Numbered from the stretch's first letter, positions 34,496 to 44,647 are shown. The stretch: DNA of 64,000 bases from Mycolicibacterium vulneris (GCF_002104765.1 NZ_NCXM01000008.1:124001-188000), one strand, 5' to 3'. Notes: generated by a model from the sequence alone, not told the origin. Translations and numbers: made by a program.

Positions 34496-35881
34496 ATGAG
34501 CCCCCAGCCAGGTACCACAGCTGGACCGGAGCACCGTCACCAGGTCGTCATTATCGGCTCCGGGTTCGGCGGACTGAACGCGGCAAAGAAACTCAGGCAC
34601 GCCAACGTCGACATCAAACTGATCGCCCGAACGACGCATCACCTCTTCCAGCCGCTGCTCTACCAATTGGCGACCGGCATTGTCTCCGAAGGCGATATCG
34701 CGCCGCCCACCCGCGTCGTGCTGCGCAGGCAGCGCAACGTTCAGGTGCTGCTCGGCGACGTCACCCACATCGATTTGGAGGGCAAATTCGTGGTGTCCGA
34801 CTTGCTCGGGCACACCTACGACACCCCCTACGACAGCTTGATCATCGCCGCCGGCGCCGGCCAGTCGTATTTCGGCAACGACCATTTCGCCGAATTCGCG
34901 CCCGGCATGAAGTCGATCGACGACGCCCTCGAGGTGCGTGGACGCATCCTCAGCGCGTTCGAACAGGCCGAGCGGTCTCGCGATCCGGAACGGCGGGCCA
35001 AGTTGCTGACGTTCACGGTGATCGGGGCCGGCCCCACTGGTGTCGAAATGGCCGGGCAGATAGCGGAATTGGCGACCTACACGCTGAAGGGCTCCTTCCG
35101 CCACATCGACTCGACGAAGGCGCGGGTGATCCTGCTCGATGCCGCGCCCGCCGTGCTGCCGCCGTTCGGCGACAAGCTCGGTCAGCGTGCGGCGGCCCGG
35201 CTGGAGAAAATGGGCGTCGAGATCCAGCTGGGTGCGATGGTCACCGACGTCGACCGCAACGGCATCACCGTGAAGGATTCTGACGGCACCATCCGACGCA
35301 TCGAGTCGGCCTGCAAGGTGTGGTCCGCCGGGGTGTCAGCCAGCCCGCTGGGCCGCGACCTGGCCGACCAGTCGTCGGTCGAACTGGACCGGGCCGGCCG
35401 CGTCAAGGTGCTGCCCGACCTGTCGGTCCCCGGCCACCCGAACGTGTTCGTCATCGGCGACCTGGCCGCCGTCGAAGGCGTGCCGGGAGTGGCGCAGGGC
35501 GCGATTCAGGGCGCCAAGTACGTCGCGAGCACCATCAAGGCCGAACTCGGCGGCGCCAACCCGGCCGACCGGGAGCCGTTCCAGTACTTCGACAAGGGCT
35601 CCATGGCGACGGTGTCGCGATTCTCCGCGGTGGCCAAGATCGGCCCGGTCGAGTTCAGCGGCCTGTTCGCCTGGTTCGCCTGGCTGGTGCTGCACCTGGT
35701 CTATCTGGTCGGGTTCAAGACCAAGATCAGCACGCTGCTGTCCTGGACGGTGACGTTCCTGAGTACCCGCCGCGGCCAGCTGACCATCACCGAGCAGCAG
35801 GCGTTCGCCCGGACCCGGCTCGAGCAGTTGGCGGTGGCGGCCGCGGAGGCCAAGCGGCCGGCGGCCAGGCGGGCCAGCTAG
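34496..35881 (+). CDS. ndh: Type II NADH dehydrogenase Ndh
   Basis: A 461-residue membrane-associated flavoprotein matching Rv1854c (463). FAD binding is shown by QVVIIGSGFGGLNAAKKL (about 16-33) and VFVIGDLAAVEG; NADH binding by TVIGAGPTGVEMAGQIAEL (about 178-196). The quinone-site region includes AQGAIQGAKYVA. The C-terminal amphipathic and hydrophobic stretch (FAWFAWLVLHLVYLVGFKTK) anchors it to the inner membrane. It passes electrons from NADH to menaquinone without proton pumping. In H37Rv the urease genes follow; here only 69 bases separate it from the thioesterase gene. Confidence 0.97.
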   Translation: MSPQPGTTAGPEHRHQVVIIGSGFGGLNAAKKLRHANVDIKLIARTTHHLFQPLLYQLATGIVSEGDIAPPTRVVLRRQRNVQVLLGDVTHIDLEGKFVVSDLLGHTYDTPYDSLIIAAGAGQSYFGNDHFAEFAPGMKSIDDALEVRGRILSAFEQAERSRDPERRAKLLTFTVIGAGPTGVEMAGQIAELATYTLKGSFRHIDSTKARVILLDAAPAVLPPFGDKLGQRAAARLEKMGVEIQLGAMVTDVDRNGITVKDSDGTIRRIESACKVWSAGVSASPLGRDLADQSSVELDRAGRVKVLPDLSVPGHPNVFVIGDLAAVEGVPGVAQGAIQGAKYVASTIKAELGGANPADREPFQYFDKGSMATVSRFSAVAKIGPVEFSGLFAWFAWLVLHLVYLVGFKTKISTLLSWTVTFLSTRRGQLTITEQQAFARTRLEQLAVAAAEAKRPAARRAS

Positions 35882-35950
35882 CCGATCGGCGCTGGCGCCT
35901 CCGATGATGCTGCCGGACAACGCAATTCATCGCGGCCCAAGCGAAGCTGA

Positions 35951-36373
35951 TCAGCCCTCGCGAATCTCGAGATTCTGCAGCCGCACCTGACCGCGGGCGA
36001 CGACCCGGTCGTCGCTGTCGGTGATGGTGACCAACCACAGTTGCTGGCTTCGGCCGCGGTGGATCGGCTCCACGGTGCCGTACACCATGCCCGAGCCGAT
36101 GGAGCGCAAAAAGTCGGTGTTGTTGTTGACGCCCACCACGTTTCCACCGCCGCGGGTGGCCAGCCACGTGTAGGCGGCCACGCTGGCCATGCTCTCGATC
36201 ATCGAGCAGTAAACGCCACCGTGAACCAAACCCATCGGCTGCAGCAGCTTGGGTGTCACCTCCAGCTGGGCGCGGGCCCCGTCGGGGCTGAGTTCGGTGA
36301 ATTGCAGCCCGATCTCGCGGTCGAAGGGTGCGGCGAAGTCCGGCGGGAGGATCGTTTTCTGCGGCTCTGGCAC
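35951..36373 (-). CDS. PaaI-type hotdog thioesterase, Rv1847-like
   Basis: A 140-residue hotdog-fold protein, the same length as H37Rv Rv1847. The family signature is LLQPMGLVHGGVYCSMIESMAS (about 44-65), where HGG binds CoA and the acidic residue after it is catalytic, followed by VGVNNNTDFLRSIGSG and GRGQQL-like strands. I start at the GTG at 36373 because it gives the Rv1847 length; ten further codons upstream are open. It hydrolyses an unknown acyl-CoA. The small-RNA gene lies 54 bases upstream on the same strand. Confidence 0.88.
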   Translation of the reverse strand: MPEPQKTILPPDFAAPFDREIGLQFTELSPDGARAQLEVTPKLLQPMGLVHGGVYCSMIESMASVAAYTWLATRGGGNVVGVNNNTDFLRSIGSGMVYGTVEPIHRGRSQQLWLVTITDSDDRVVARGQVRLQNLEIREG

Positions 36374-36426
36374 GTCAATGTGTCTACACCATGGCCTCGG
36401 CACGCCCTCGCGGCGGATTCCGGCCC

Positions 36427-36532
36427 GGAAAACGGCTGAGCCCCGCGCCTCGAAGGCGCGGGGCTCGCCGATCGAGTAGACCGGGGGTCGCTGCAGCCCT
36501 CAGGACTCTCACACGGTCCGTTATCGCTCGAC
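36427..36532 (-). ncRNA. mrsI: Probable iron-responsive small RNA, MrsI counterpart
   Basis: On the minus strand a -35-like TTGCAA and -10 TATGCT (36539-36544) flank an IdeR box, so transcription should begin near 36532. About 65 bases later comes a 13-base-pair hairpin (GAGCCCCGCGCCT, loop TCG, AGGCGCGGGGCTC; 36438-36466) followed by AGCCGTTTT, an intrinsic terminator and one of the clearest in the window. The transcript would be about 105 nt and has no good reading frame. In M. tuberculosis the iron-sparing sRNA MrsI (ncRv11846) lies in the same Rv1846c-Rv1847 interval under IdeR. Identity is inferred from position and architecture. Confidence 0.75.
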
Positions 36533-36541
36533 TCGATCAGC

Positions 36542-36560
36542 ATAGGCAAGGCTGCCCTAA
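36542..36560 (-). promoter_or_regulatory. IdeR box over the small-RNA promoter
   Basis: Read on the minus strand the site is TTAGGGCAGCCTTGCCTAT, about 14 of 19 matches to the IdeR consensus. It fills the space between the -35-like and -10 elements and overlaps the -10 by three bases. A repressor bound here would block transcription in high iron and release it on iron starvation. Confidence 0.78.
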
Positions 36561-36626
36561 CTTTGCAAGGGTATGTTCGTCTTGTGCGCGGCGGGGGCGC
36601 GGTGGCCGTGATTTGTCAGCCTTTCG

Positions 36627-36643
36627 TACGACCGTCGGTAGTA
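36627..36643. promoter_or_regulatory. BlaI operator, 17-base palindrome
   Basis: TACGACCGTCGGTAGTA is symmetric about its central T in all but one pair of positions (TAC-ACCG and CGGT-GTA arms). It lies 43 bases before the blaI ATG. The TAC...GTA arms resemble known BlaI/MecI operators, so autoregulation is likely. The remainder of the 313-base interval between the thioesterase gene and blaI holds the small RNA and no gene. Confidence 0.7.
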
Positions 36644-36686
36644 AGCCGGAGTACGCTTGATTCGACGCTCAGGAGATGAACGAACT

Positions 36687-37106
36687 ATGGCCAAACTGAC
36701 TCGGCTGGGGGACCTGGAACGGGCCGTCATGGACCATCTGTGGTCCACGCCCGAGCCTCAGACCGTTCGCCAAGTCCATGAGGCGTTGTCGGCGCAGCGT
36801 GACCTCGCCTACACCACGATCATGACCGTGCTGCAACGGCTGGCCAAGAAGAACCTGGTCTCCCAGATCCGCGACGACCGGGCGCACCGGTACGCACCGG
36901 TGCACGGTCGCGACGAGCTGGTCGCCGGACTCATGGTGGACGCGCTGGCCCAGGCTGAGGATTCCGGCGACCGTCAGGCCGCGCTGGTGCACTTCGTCGA
37001 ACGCGTCGGCGCCGACGAGGCAGAGGCGCTGCGGCGCGCACTCGCCGAACTGGAAGCCAATCAACGCAATAACTCGCCATCTGCTGGCGCAGCACCGGAG
37101 GGCTGA
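36687..37106 (+). CDS. blaI: BlaI-family winged-helix repressor
   Basis: A 139-residue repressor matching Rv1846c. The N-terminal winged helix has LGDLERAVMDHLW (about 7-19), the recognition-helix region LAYTTIMTVLQRLAKKNLV (about 40-58), and a C-terminal dimerisation helix rich in Ala/Glu. In M. tuberculosis BlaI represses blaC and its own operon and is released when the partner protease senses beta-lactam. The ATG at 36687 has AGGAG upstream. The M56 peptidase gene begins 14 bases after its stop, forming the classical repressor-sensor pair. Confidence 0.95.
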   Translation: MAKLTRLGDLERAVMDHLWSTPEPQTVRQVHEALSAQRDLAYTTIMTVLQRLAKKNLVSQIRDDRAHRYAPVHGRDELVAGLMVDALAQAEDSGDRQAALVHFVERVGADEAEALRRALAELEANQRNNSPSAGAAPEG

Positions 37107-37120
37107 GGGACACTAACTGT

Positions 37121-38071
37121 GTGTCCGCGCTGGCTTTCATCATTCTCGCGGTGCTACTGACCGGCCCGGTGCCGGCTATGTTGGCACGCGGGCGCTGGCC
37201 GCTGCGCGCTCCCCGCGCCGCTATGGTGCTCTGGCAAGCCGTCGCGCTGGCCGCGGTGCTGTCGGCGTTCAGCGCCGGTATCGCGATCGCCACCCGATTG
37301 CTGATGCCCGGCCGCGACGGGCGCCCCACGACCAGCATCGTCGGCGCCGCCGATCGCCTCGGCTGGCCGCTGTGGACGGTCTACATCAGTGTTTTTGCCC
37401 TGACCGTGCTGGTCGGCGCCCGGTTAATGGTCGCGGTGATCCGAGTGGCCATTGCCAACCGGAAAAGACGGGCACACCACCGCATGGTGGTCGACCTGGT
37501 CGGGGTCGGCCACGGCGCGGCGCTGTCCCAGCCCTGCGCCCGCACGCGCGATCTCCGCGTGCTCGACGTGCCGCAACCGCTCGCCTACTGCCTGCCCGGC
37601 GTGCGCAGCCGGGTGGTGGTCAGCGAGGGAACGCTGACCACGCTCGCCGACGCCGAGGTCGAGGCGATCCTCACCCACGAGCGCGCCCACCTGCGGGCGC
37701 GGCACGACTTGGTGCTGGAGGCCTTCACCGCGGTGCACGCGGCCTTCCCGCGGTTGGTCCGCAGTGCCAACGCGCTCGGCGCGGTCCAGCTTCTGGTCGA
37801 ATTGCTCGCCGACGACGCGGCGGTCCGCGCCGCGGGTCGCGCTCCCCTGGCCCGGGCGCTGGTCGCGTGCGCATCGGGGCGGGCTCCGTCGGGCGCGCTC
37901 GCGGCAGGCGGCCCCAGCACGGTGGTCAGAGTGCGCCGGCTGGGGGGACGCGGCAACAGCCCGCTGCTGTCGGCGGCCGCATACCTGGCCGCGGCGGCGG
38001 TGTTCGTGGCGCCCACCGTCGCGCTGGCCGTCCCGTGGCTCACCGAGCTGGAACGCTTGTTCAACCTCTGA
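37121..38071 (+). CDS. BlaR1/M56-family membrane metalloprotease, Rv1845c-like
   Basis: A 316-residue membrane protease, the same length as H37Rv Rv1845c. Helices are at about 2-22, 33-58 and 80-108, with a last one near 285-305. The gluzincin motif HERAH (HExxH) lies in EVEAILTHERAHLRARHDL (about 182-200). There is no C-terminal penicillin-binding sensor domain, unlike staphylococcal BlaR1, so the signal must be sensed otherwise. Its likely role is to cleave or inactivate BlaI. It starts with GTG 14 bases after blaI. Confidence 0.9.
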   Translation: MSALAFIILAVLLTGPVPAMLARGRWPLRAPRAAMVLWQAVALAAVLSAFSAGIAIATRLLMPGRDGRPTTSIVGAADRLGWPLWTVYISVFALTVLVGARLMVAVIRVAIANRKRRAHHRMVVDLVGVGHGAALSQPCARTRDLRVLDVPQPLAYCLPGVRSRVVVSEGTLTTLADAEVEAILTHERAHLRARHDLVLEAFTAVHAAFPRLVRSANALGAVQLLVELLADDAAVRAAGRAPLARALVACASGRAPSGALAAGGPSTVVRVRRLGGRGNSPLLSAAAYLAAAAVFVAPTVALAVPWLTELERLFNL

Positions 38072-38171
38072 CGCAGCCGAGGGCCGATCACCCCGGGCGC
38101 CCAACTGTTCGCTGTGCCACAGTGTCACCGAAAGCTTTTCGGAAAAGTTCTCCAAATTGAGAGGCGAAAAC

Positions 38172-39641
38172 ATGAGTTCGTCGGATGCCCATTCCAGTTC
38201 CACGACCGGCACCGCACAGATCGGCGTCACGGGCCTGGCCGTCATGGGCTCGAACCTCGCCCGCAACTTCGCCCACCACGGCTACACCGTGGCGCTGCAC
38301 AACCGCTCGATCGCCAAAACCGATGCGCTGCTCAAAGAGCACGGCGACGAGGGCAACTTTGTCCGCTCCGAGACGATCGAAGAATTTCTGGACGCGCTGG
38401 AGAAACCTCGCCGGGTGATCATCATGGTCAAGGCGGGCGACCCCACCGACGCCGTCATCAACGAGCTCGCCGACGCCATGGAATCCGGCGACATCATCAT
38501 CGACGGCGGCAACGCGCTCTACACCGACACCATCCGCCGCGAGAAGGCGATCCGCGAGCGCGGCCTGCACTTCGTCGGCGCGGGCATCTCCGGCGGTGAG
38601 GAGGGAGCGCTCAACGGCCCGTCGATCATGCCGGGCGGCCCGGCCGAGTCGTACAAATCGCTGGGCCCGCTGCTCGAGGAGATCTCCGCACACGTCGACG
38701 GCGTGCCGTGCTGCACCCATATCGGCCCCGACGGCGCCGGTCACTTCGTCAAGATGGTGCACAACGGCATCGAGTACTCCGACATGCAGCTGATCGGCGA
38801 GGCCTACCAGTTGTTGCGCGACGGCCTGGGCAAGACCGCTCCCGAGATCGCCGACGTGTTCGCCGAGTGGAACTCCGGCGACCTGGACAGCTTCCTGATC
38901 GAGATCACCGCGCAGGTGCTGCGCCAGACCGACGCCAAGACGGGCAAGCCGCTGGTCGACCTCATCCTCGACGAGGCCGAGCAGAAGGGCACGGGGCGCT
39001 GGACCGTGAAGTCGGCGCTCGATCTGGGTGTGCCGGTGACAGGTATCGCCGAGGCCGTGTTCGCCCGCGCGCTGTCCGGTTCGGTCGCACAGCGCAAGGC
39101 CACCACCGGGCTGGCCTCCGGTCAGCTGGGCGAGAAGCCAAGTGACGCAACCCAGTTCATCGACGACGTGAGCAAGGCGCTGTACGCCTCGAAGATCATC
39201 GCCTACGCGCAGGGCTTCAATCAGATCCAGGCGGGCAGCGCCGAGTACGACTGGGGCATCACGCCCGGCGACATGGCGACGATCTGGCGCGGCGGTTGCA
39301 TCATCCGGGCGAAGTTCCTCAACCGGATCAAGGAGGCGTTCGACGAGAATCCCGACTTGCCGACCCTGATCGTCGCGCCCTACTTCCGCAGTGCCATCGA
39401 GGAATCCATCGACAGCTGGCGTCGCGTCGTGGTGAAGGCCACCGAACTCGGCATCCCGATCCCCGGCTTCGCCTCCGCGCTGTCCTATTACGACGCGCTG
39501 CGCACCGAGCGGCTGCCGGCGGCGCTCACCCAGGGCTTGCGGGACTTCTTCGGCGCGCACACCTACGGGCGCATCGATGACGACCCGGACAAGCGCTTCC
39601 ACACACTGTGGAGCGGAGACCGCTCCGAAGTGCCCGCGTAG
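38172..39641 (+). CDS. gnd1: 6-phosphogluconate dehydrogenase, decarboxylating (Gnd1)
   Basis: A 489-residue enzyme close to Rv1844c (485). NADP binding is shown by IGVTGLAVMGSNLARNFAHHGYTVALHNRS (about 17-46) and the 6PGDH signature ILDEAEQKGTGRWT (about 270-283). Substrate-binding GGNALYTDTIRRE, GAGISGGEEGAL and HFVKMVHNGIEY with the catalytic Lys are present. It converts 6-phosphogluconate to ribulose-5-P with NADPH formation. The ATG at 38172 follows GAGAGGCG; the earlier open frame is unrelated. guaB1 follows after 53 bases. Confidence 0.96.
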   Translation: MSSSDAHSSSTTGTAQIGVTGLAVMGSNLARNFAHHGYTVALHNRSIAKTDALLKEHGDEGNFVRSETIEEFLDALEKPRRVIIMVKAGDPTDAVINELADAMESGDIIIDGGNALYTDTIRREKAIRERGLHFVGAGISGGEEGALNGPSIMPGGPAESYKSLGPLLEEISAHVDGVPCCTHIGPDGAGHFVKMVHNGIEYSDMQLIGEAYQLLRDGLGKTAPEIADVFAEWNSGDLDSFLIEITAQVLRQTDAKTGKPLVDLILDEAEQKGTGRWTVKSALDLGVPVTGIAEAVFARALSGSVAQRKATTGLASGQLGEKPSDATQFIDDVSKALYASKIIAYAQGFNQIQAGSAEYDWGITPGDMATIWRGGCIIRAKFLNRIKEAFDENPDLPTLIVAPYFRSAIEESIDSWRRVVVKATELGIPIPGFASALSYYDALRTERLPAALTQGLRDFFGAHTYGRIDDDPDKRFHTLWSGDRSEVPA

Positions 39642-39676
39642 CCGGGTGACACCAGAGGGCGTGGAAGGGGGCTTGA

Positions 39677-41131
<1,455 letters not shown>

Positions 41132-41299
41132 CACGCGCCGGCTGGGCATCCCCTGTCCGAAGAGGAGCTGTTGAACTGCGACACGGTCGGCGACCTACAG
41201 GCCGCGATCGCCGCGAAACCTCGCGATAGTGAACTGGCCGCCGGGATGGCGCCCGACTACAGCGGCTCCGAATCCGTGATCGGCGCCTCCAGCGCGTAG
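41132..41299 (+). pseudogene. Acyl-carrier-protein C-terminal remnant (possible mbtL relic)
   Basis: Directly after and in frame with the guaB1 stop, 55 codons stay open to a TAG at 41299. Codons from 41153 read SEEELLNCDTVGDLQAAI, which matches the third-helix end of acyl carrier proteins (EExE...DTVGDL pattern). The part that would hold the phosphopantetheine Ser (DSL) is missing, there is no start, and the end overlaps the mbtK 3' end on the other strand. MbtL, the ACP of the mycobactin mbt-2 locus, is the natural source because mbtK is the next gene. The assignment rests on one short motif. Confidence 0.5.
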
Positions 41300-41883
41300 A
41301 GCGCCATGCGCCGGTTCGTCGTGTCGTACTCGCCGAGGAACTTGCATCCGGCGTACTCGCACAGCCGGCGCGCGGTGGTGTTGCGGTGATCGGGGTCGAA
41401 CATGATCCGCCGGCACCGCGGCTCCGCCGAGAAGACGCTGGCCACGATCCGGGGCAACAGCATCGGGCCCAGGCCGCGGTTCACCAGGTTCAGGTCGGCG
41501 ATGGCGGCGTGCAGCCCCAGGTCGTAGGGCTCGGCGTCATAATAGCGGGATATCAGATCCTTTGCGCCCCAATAGAGTTCGAGGTAGGCGCGAGGTATGC
41601 CTCGCAAGCTGCCGAGCAACGGCAGCGAATACGTCCCGTCCAGCTGGGCGCTCAGGTGCTGGCGCCACCGGGTCGCCGGCCAGTCGTATTCCCACGCCTG
41701 CGCCAAATGCGGGCGGTTCATCCACTCGGTCACCATGTCCGCGTCCTCGAGCTGCGCCACGCGCATGCCGAACGGCGGATCGAGGCTGGGAACCGGTGGG
41801 CGGGGAATGCACGCCACCTCGTCGGGAATGTCGAAGCGTTCGCGCGGGAGGACCTGAATGGACGGCGTCTGAGCGTCGGGCAT
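41257..41883 (-). CDS. mbtK: MbtK, lysine N-epsilon-acyltransferase of mycobactin synthesis
   Basis: A 208-residue GNAT-fold protein closely like Rv1347c (210). Family marks are [28 protein letters not shown] (about 50-77), [32 protein letters not shown] (about 99-130) and the acyl-CoA-binding [15 protein letters not shown]. It adds the long acyl chain to the hydroxylysine of mycobactin, together with an ACP and acyl-ACP ligase. In H37Rv it sits with mbtL, mbtM and mbtN in mbt-2; here it stands alone. An IdeR box lies 22 bases upstream of the start. IucA/IucB-type siderophore acyltransferases are relatives. Confidence 0.9.
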   Translation of the reverse strand: MPDAQTPSIQVLPRERFDIPDEVACIPRPPVPSLDPPFGMRVAQLEDADMVTEWMNRPHLAQAWEYDWPATRWRQHLSAQLDGTYSLPLLGSLRGIPRAYLELYWGAKDLISRYYDAEPYDLGLHAAIADLNLVNRGLGPMLLPRIVASVFSAEPRCRRIMFDPDHRNTTARRLCEYAGCKFLGEYDTTNRRMALYALEAPITDSEPL

Positions 41884-41904
41884 AGTGCGCAGAGCGTACC
41901 TGAG

Positions 41905-41923
41905 TAAGGTTAGCCATACTTTA
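41905..41923 (-). promoter_or_regulatory. IdeR box upstream of mbtK
   Basis: TAAGGTTAGCCATACTTTA matches the IdeR consensus at about 14 of 19 positions, with an unbroken AGGTTAGCC core. It ends 22 bases before the mbtK start on the minus strand, placing it over the promoter. Derepression in low iron is expected, as for the mbt genes of M. tuberculosis. Confidence 0.7.
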
Positions 41924-42004
41924 GTTGGCCCGGGTCGGCGGCCGAATTCGAACGAGCGACCCCGTAGCCGGGGTTGGGCGGCGCCGTGCGGCCGCGGCCC
42001 GGGC

Positions 42005-42010
42005 TAGCAT
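42005..42010 (+). promoter_or_regulatory. Possible -10 element for the small ORF and CBS operon
   Basis: TAGCAT fits the TAnnnT -10 pattern and would start RNA near 42017, about 53 bases before the small ORF at 42070. The -35 region is not recognisable. Apart from this, the mbtK IdeR box and the small ORF, nothing else is seen in the 320-base interval between mbtK and the first CBS gene. Confidence 0.3.
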
Positions 42011-42069
42011 ATGACAGCAAAGACGGACGCAACCGCGGCCGTCAGCCTCCAGGCAGCGAAAGGATCGAC

Positions 42070-42207
42070 GTGCCGCAGGCACCCGTGCCAGCCATCGGCT
42101 TGCGGGCGCACGGGCCGTCAGCCGAATCGCCCGATGCGGAGCCTCCTTCCGCGCCGTCTCCGCTCATCAAGCCTGACCTCTCGGCCGGCCGGCGGCGTCG
42201 TTCATGA
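42070..42207 (+). CDS. Candidate 45-residue Pro-rich leader ORF coupled to the CBS gene
   Basis: A GTG start at 42070 follows AAAGGA by 5-6 bases and opens a 45-residue frame. Its stop overlaps the start of the following membrane gene (ATGA), the same coupling seen between the two CBS genes. The product is Pro/Ser/Ala-rich and ends in basic residues (AGRRRRS), with no signal peptide or membrane segment. I do not recognise it. It could be a real small protein, a leader that couples translation, or a chance frame. Confidence 0.4.
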   Translation: MPQAPVPAIGLRAHGPSAESPDAEPPSAPSPLIKPDLSAGRRRRS

Positions 42208-43574
42208 ACGTCACCGTCACCGTGATCAGCGTTGTGGCGATCGCGGTGCTCATCTTCGGCAACGCCGTCTTTGTCGCCGCCGAGTTCTCGCTGACCACCC
42301 TGGACCGCAGTGCGGTCGAGGCCAACGCGCGTGGCGGCGGACGCCGCGATCGCTGGATCCGTTACGCGCACCACCGGCTGTCGTTTCAGCTGTCGGGCGC
42401 GCAGCTGGGTATCTCGATCACCACGCTGGCGGCCGGTTACCTGACCGATCCGATGGTGGAGGACTTGCCGCACCCGTGGCTGGATGCGATCGGCATACCC
42501 GACAAGGTCGGCGACGCAATCATGGCCTTCCTGGTGCTGGTGATCGTGACGTCGGTGTCGATGGTGTTCGGCGAGCTGGTTCCCAAGTACCTGGCGGTGG
42601 CGCGTCCGCTGTCGGCGGCCCGCGCCGTCGTGGGGGCCCAGCTGTTGTTCTCGCTGCTGCTGACCCCGGCGATCCGGCTGACCAACGGAGCGGCGAACTG
42701 GATCGTGCGCCGGCTCGGCGTCGAACCGGCCGAAGAGCTGCGCTCGGCACGGTCCCCGCAGGAGCTGTTGTCGCTGGTGCGTTCGTCGGCGCGCAGCGGT
42801 TCCCTGGACGCCGCGACGGCGGCCCTGGTGCGGCGCTCGTTGCAGTTCGGAGCCTTGAGCGCCGAGGAGCTGATGACGCCACGGTCCAAGATCGTGGCAC
42901 TGCAGACCGATGACACGGTCGCCGACCTGGTGACCGCGGCCGCCGAGTCCGGCTTCTCCCGCTTCCCGATCGTCGACGGCGACCTCGACGAGACGGTCGG
43001 CATCGTGCACGTCAAGCAGGTGTTCGCCATCCCGCGGACCGAACGCGCCCGCACGCGGCTGATCACGGTGGCCCAACCGGTTCCGAAGGTGCCGTCAACC
43101 CTGGACGGCGACGCGGTGATGGCCGAGATCCGGGCCAACAACCTGCAAACCGCGCTGGTCGTCGACGAATACGGCGGCACCGCCGGGATGGTGACCGTCG
43201 AGGACCTGATCGAGGAAATCGTCGGCGACGTCCGCGACGAGCACGACGACGCGACTCCGGACGTGGTGCCCGCCGGCTCCGGCTGGCGGGTCTCGGGCCT
43301 GCTGCGCATCGACGAGGTGGCCGCCGCCACCGGCTTTCGGGCGCCCGAGGGCCCCTACGAGACCATCGGCGGGCTGGTGCTGCGCGAGATCGGTCACATC
43401 CCGGTGGCCGGCGACACGGTCAAGCTGCCCGCGCTGGACGCCGACGGCCTGCTGGACGCGGTGACGCGTTGGCAGGCCACGGTGATCCGGATGGATGGGC
43501 GCCGGATCGACCTGCTCGAGCTGATCGAACTGAGCAGTGCCGGTGATGTCCCCGCGACCGGGGCGCACCGATGA
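42204..43574 (+). CDS. CNNM/DUF21-CBS-CorC_HlyC membrane protein, Rv1842c-like
   Basis: A 456-residue protein matching Rv1842c (455). The DUF21 membrane domain spans about 1-180 ([58 protein letters not shown]). A CBS pair follows (about 210-340; [50 protein letters not shown]), then a CorC_HlyC domain (about 355-445). Family members handle Mg2+ or affect membrane transport. The stop overlaps the next gene by 4 bases (ATGA), so the pair is co-translated and may form a heterodimer. Confidence 0.93.
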   Translation: MNVTVTVISVVAIAVLIFGNAVFVAAEFSLTTLDRSAVEANARGGGRRDRWIRYAHHRLSFQLSGAQLGISITTLAAGYLTDPMVEDLPHPWLDAIGIPDKVGDAIMAFLVLVIVTSVSMVFGELVPKYLAVARPLSAARAVVGAQLLFSLLLTPAIRLTNGAANWIVRRLGVEPAEELRSARSPQELLSLVRSSARSGSLDAATAALVRRSLQFGALSAEELMTPRSKIVALQTDDTVADLVTAAAESGFSRFPIVDGDLDETVGIVHVKQVFAIPRTERARTRLITVAQPVPKVPSTLDGDAVMAEIRANNLQTALVVDEYGGTAGMVTVEDLIEEIVGDVRDEHDDATPDVVPAGSGWRVSGLLRIDEVAAATGFRAPEGPYETIGGLVLREIGHIPVAGDTVKLPALDADGLLDAVTRWQATVIRMDGRRIDLLELIELSSAGDVPATGAHR

Positions 43575-44611
43575 GCGACACCATGGGCCTGCTGGTGGCC
43601 TGCCTGTTGATCGGGGTGAACGCGTTCTTCGTCGGGGCGGAGTTCTCGCTGATCTCGGCGCGGCGCGACCGCCTCGAGGCGCTGGCCGAACAGGGGAAGG
43701 CGGCCGCGGTCACGGTCATCCGCGCCGGGGAGCAGCTGCCGGCCATGCTGGCGGGTGCCCAGTTGGGCGTCACGGCCGCGTCCCTGCTGCTCGGGCGGAT
43801 CGGCGAGTCGGCCGTGTCCAATCTGCTGCGAACAGCGTTGGGGCTCACCGGAATTCACGCGACGCTGCTGCACACGTTGTCGTTCGCGATCGCGCTGGCC
43901 ATCGTGGTGACGCTGCACGTGCTACTGGGCGAGATGGTGCCGAAGAACATCGCGCTGGCCGGACCGGAACGCACCGCGATGCTGCTCGTCCCGCCGTACC
44001 TGGCCTACGTGCGGGCCGCCCGGCCGTTCATCGTGTTCTACAACAAGTGCGCCAACCTGGTGGTGCGCGCGTTCGGCGTCGAACCCAAGGACGAGCTGGA
44101 GATCACAGTCTCCCCCGTCGAGCTCAACGAGATGATCGCCGAATCGGAGTCCGAGGGCTTGCTGGACCGCGAGGAACGCACCCGACTCACCCGGGCGCTG
44201 CAAATTCGCCACCGCGTGGTCGGTGACGTGGCGGTGCCCCTCGCCGGCGTGCACGCGATACCGGTCGCGGCGGCGGGCTCGGGCCCCACGGTCGGGGCGG
44301 TCGAGCAGGCCCTGGTCCAGACCGGATACTCGCGGTTCCCGGTGGCCAGCGTCGACGGCGCCTTCCTCGGATATCTGCACATCAAGGACGTGCTGACGCT
44401 CGGCGATGATCCGCAGACGGTGATCGATCTGGCCAGGGTGCGCCCGCTGCCGCGGCTGTCCCGGTCGCTGCCGCTGGCCGACGCCCTGTCCCGGATGCGC
44501 CGCAGTAACAGCCATTTGGCGTTGGTGACCGACGAAAGCGGGGCGGTGGTGGCCATGGTGGCCATGGAAGACCTGGTTGAAGACCTTGTCGGCACCATGC
44601 GCGACGCGTAA
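43571..44611 (+). CDS. CNNM/DUF21-CBS membrane protein, Rv1841c-like
   Basis: A 346-residue protein matching Rv1841c (345). It repeats the plan of its upstream partner: DUF21 helices with [43 protein letters not shown] and [19 protein letters not shown], then a CBS pair (about 215-345; [51 protein letters not shown]). It lacks the C-terminal CorC_HlyC domain that the upstream protein has. The role is unknown but probably linked to divalent-cation transport. The 4-base overlap shows coupling to the preceding gene. Confidence 0.92.
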   Translation: MSDTMGLLVACLLIGVNAFFVGAEFSLISARRDRLEALAEQGKAAAVTVIRAGEQLPAMLAGAQLGVTAASLLLGRIGESAVSNLLRTALGLTGIHATLLHTLSFAIALAIVVTLHVLLGEMVPKNIALAGPERTAMLLVPPYLAYVRAARPFIVFYNKCANLVVRAFGVEPKDELEITVSPVELNEMIAESESEGLLDREERTRLTRALQIRHRVVGDVAVPLAGVHAIPVAAAGSGPTVGAVEQALVQTGYSRFPVASVDGAFLGYLHIKDVLTLGDDPQTVIDLARVRPLPRLSRSLPLADALSRMRRSNSHLALVTDESGAVVAMVAMEDLVEDLVGTMRDA

Positions 44612-44647
44612 CGGCACTGGCCGGCCGGGACGACTACGCGCAGCCCG

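Noticed and set aside
36438..36466. A 29-base palindrome as a possible attachment site
   Set aside because: It fits an intrinsic terminator of the small RNA (stem, tight loop, T-run), and no integrase or tRNA is nearby.
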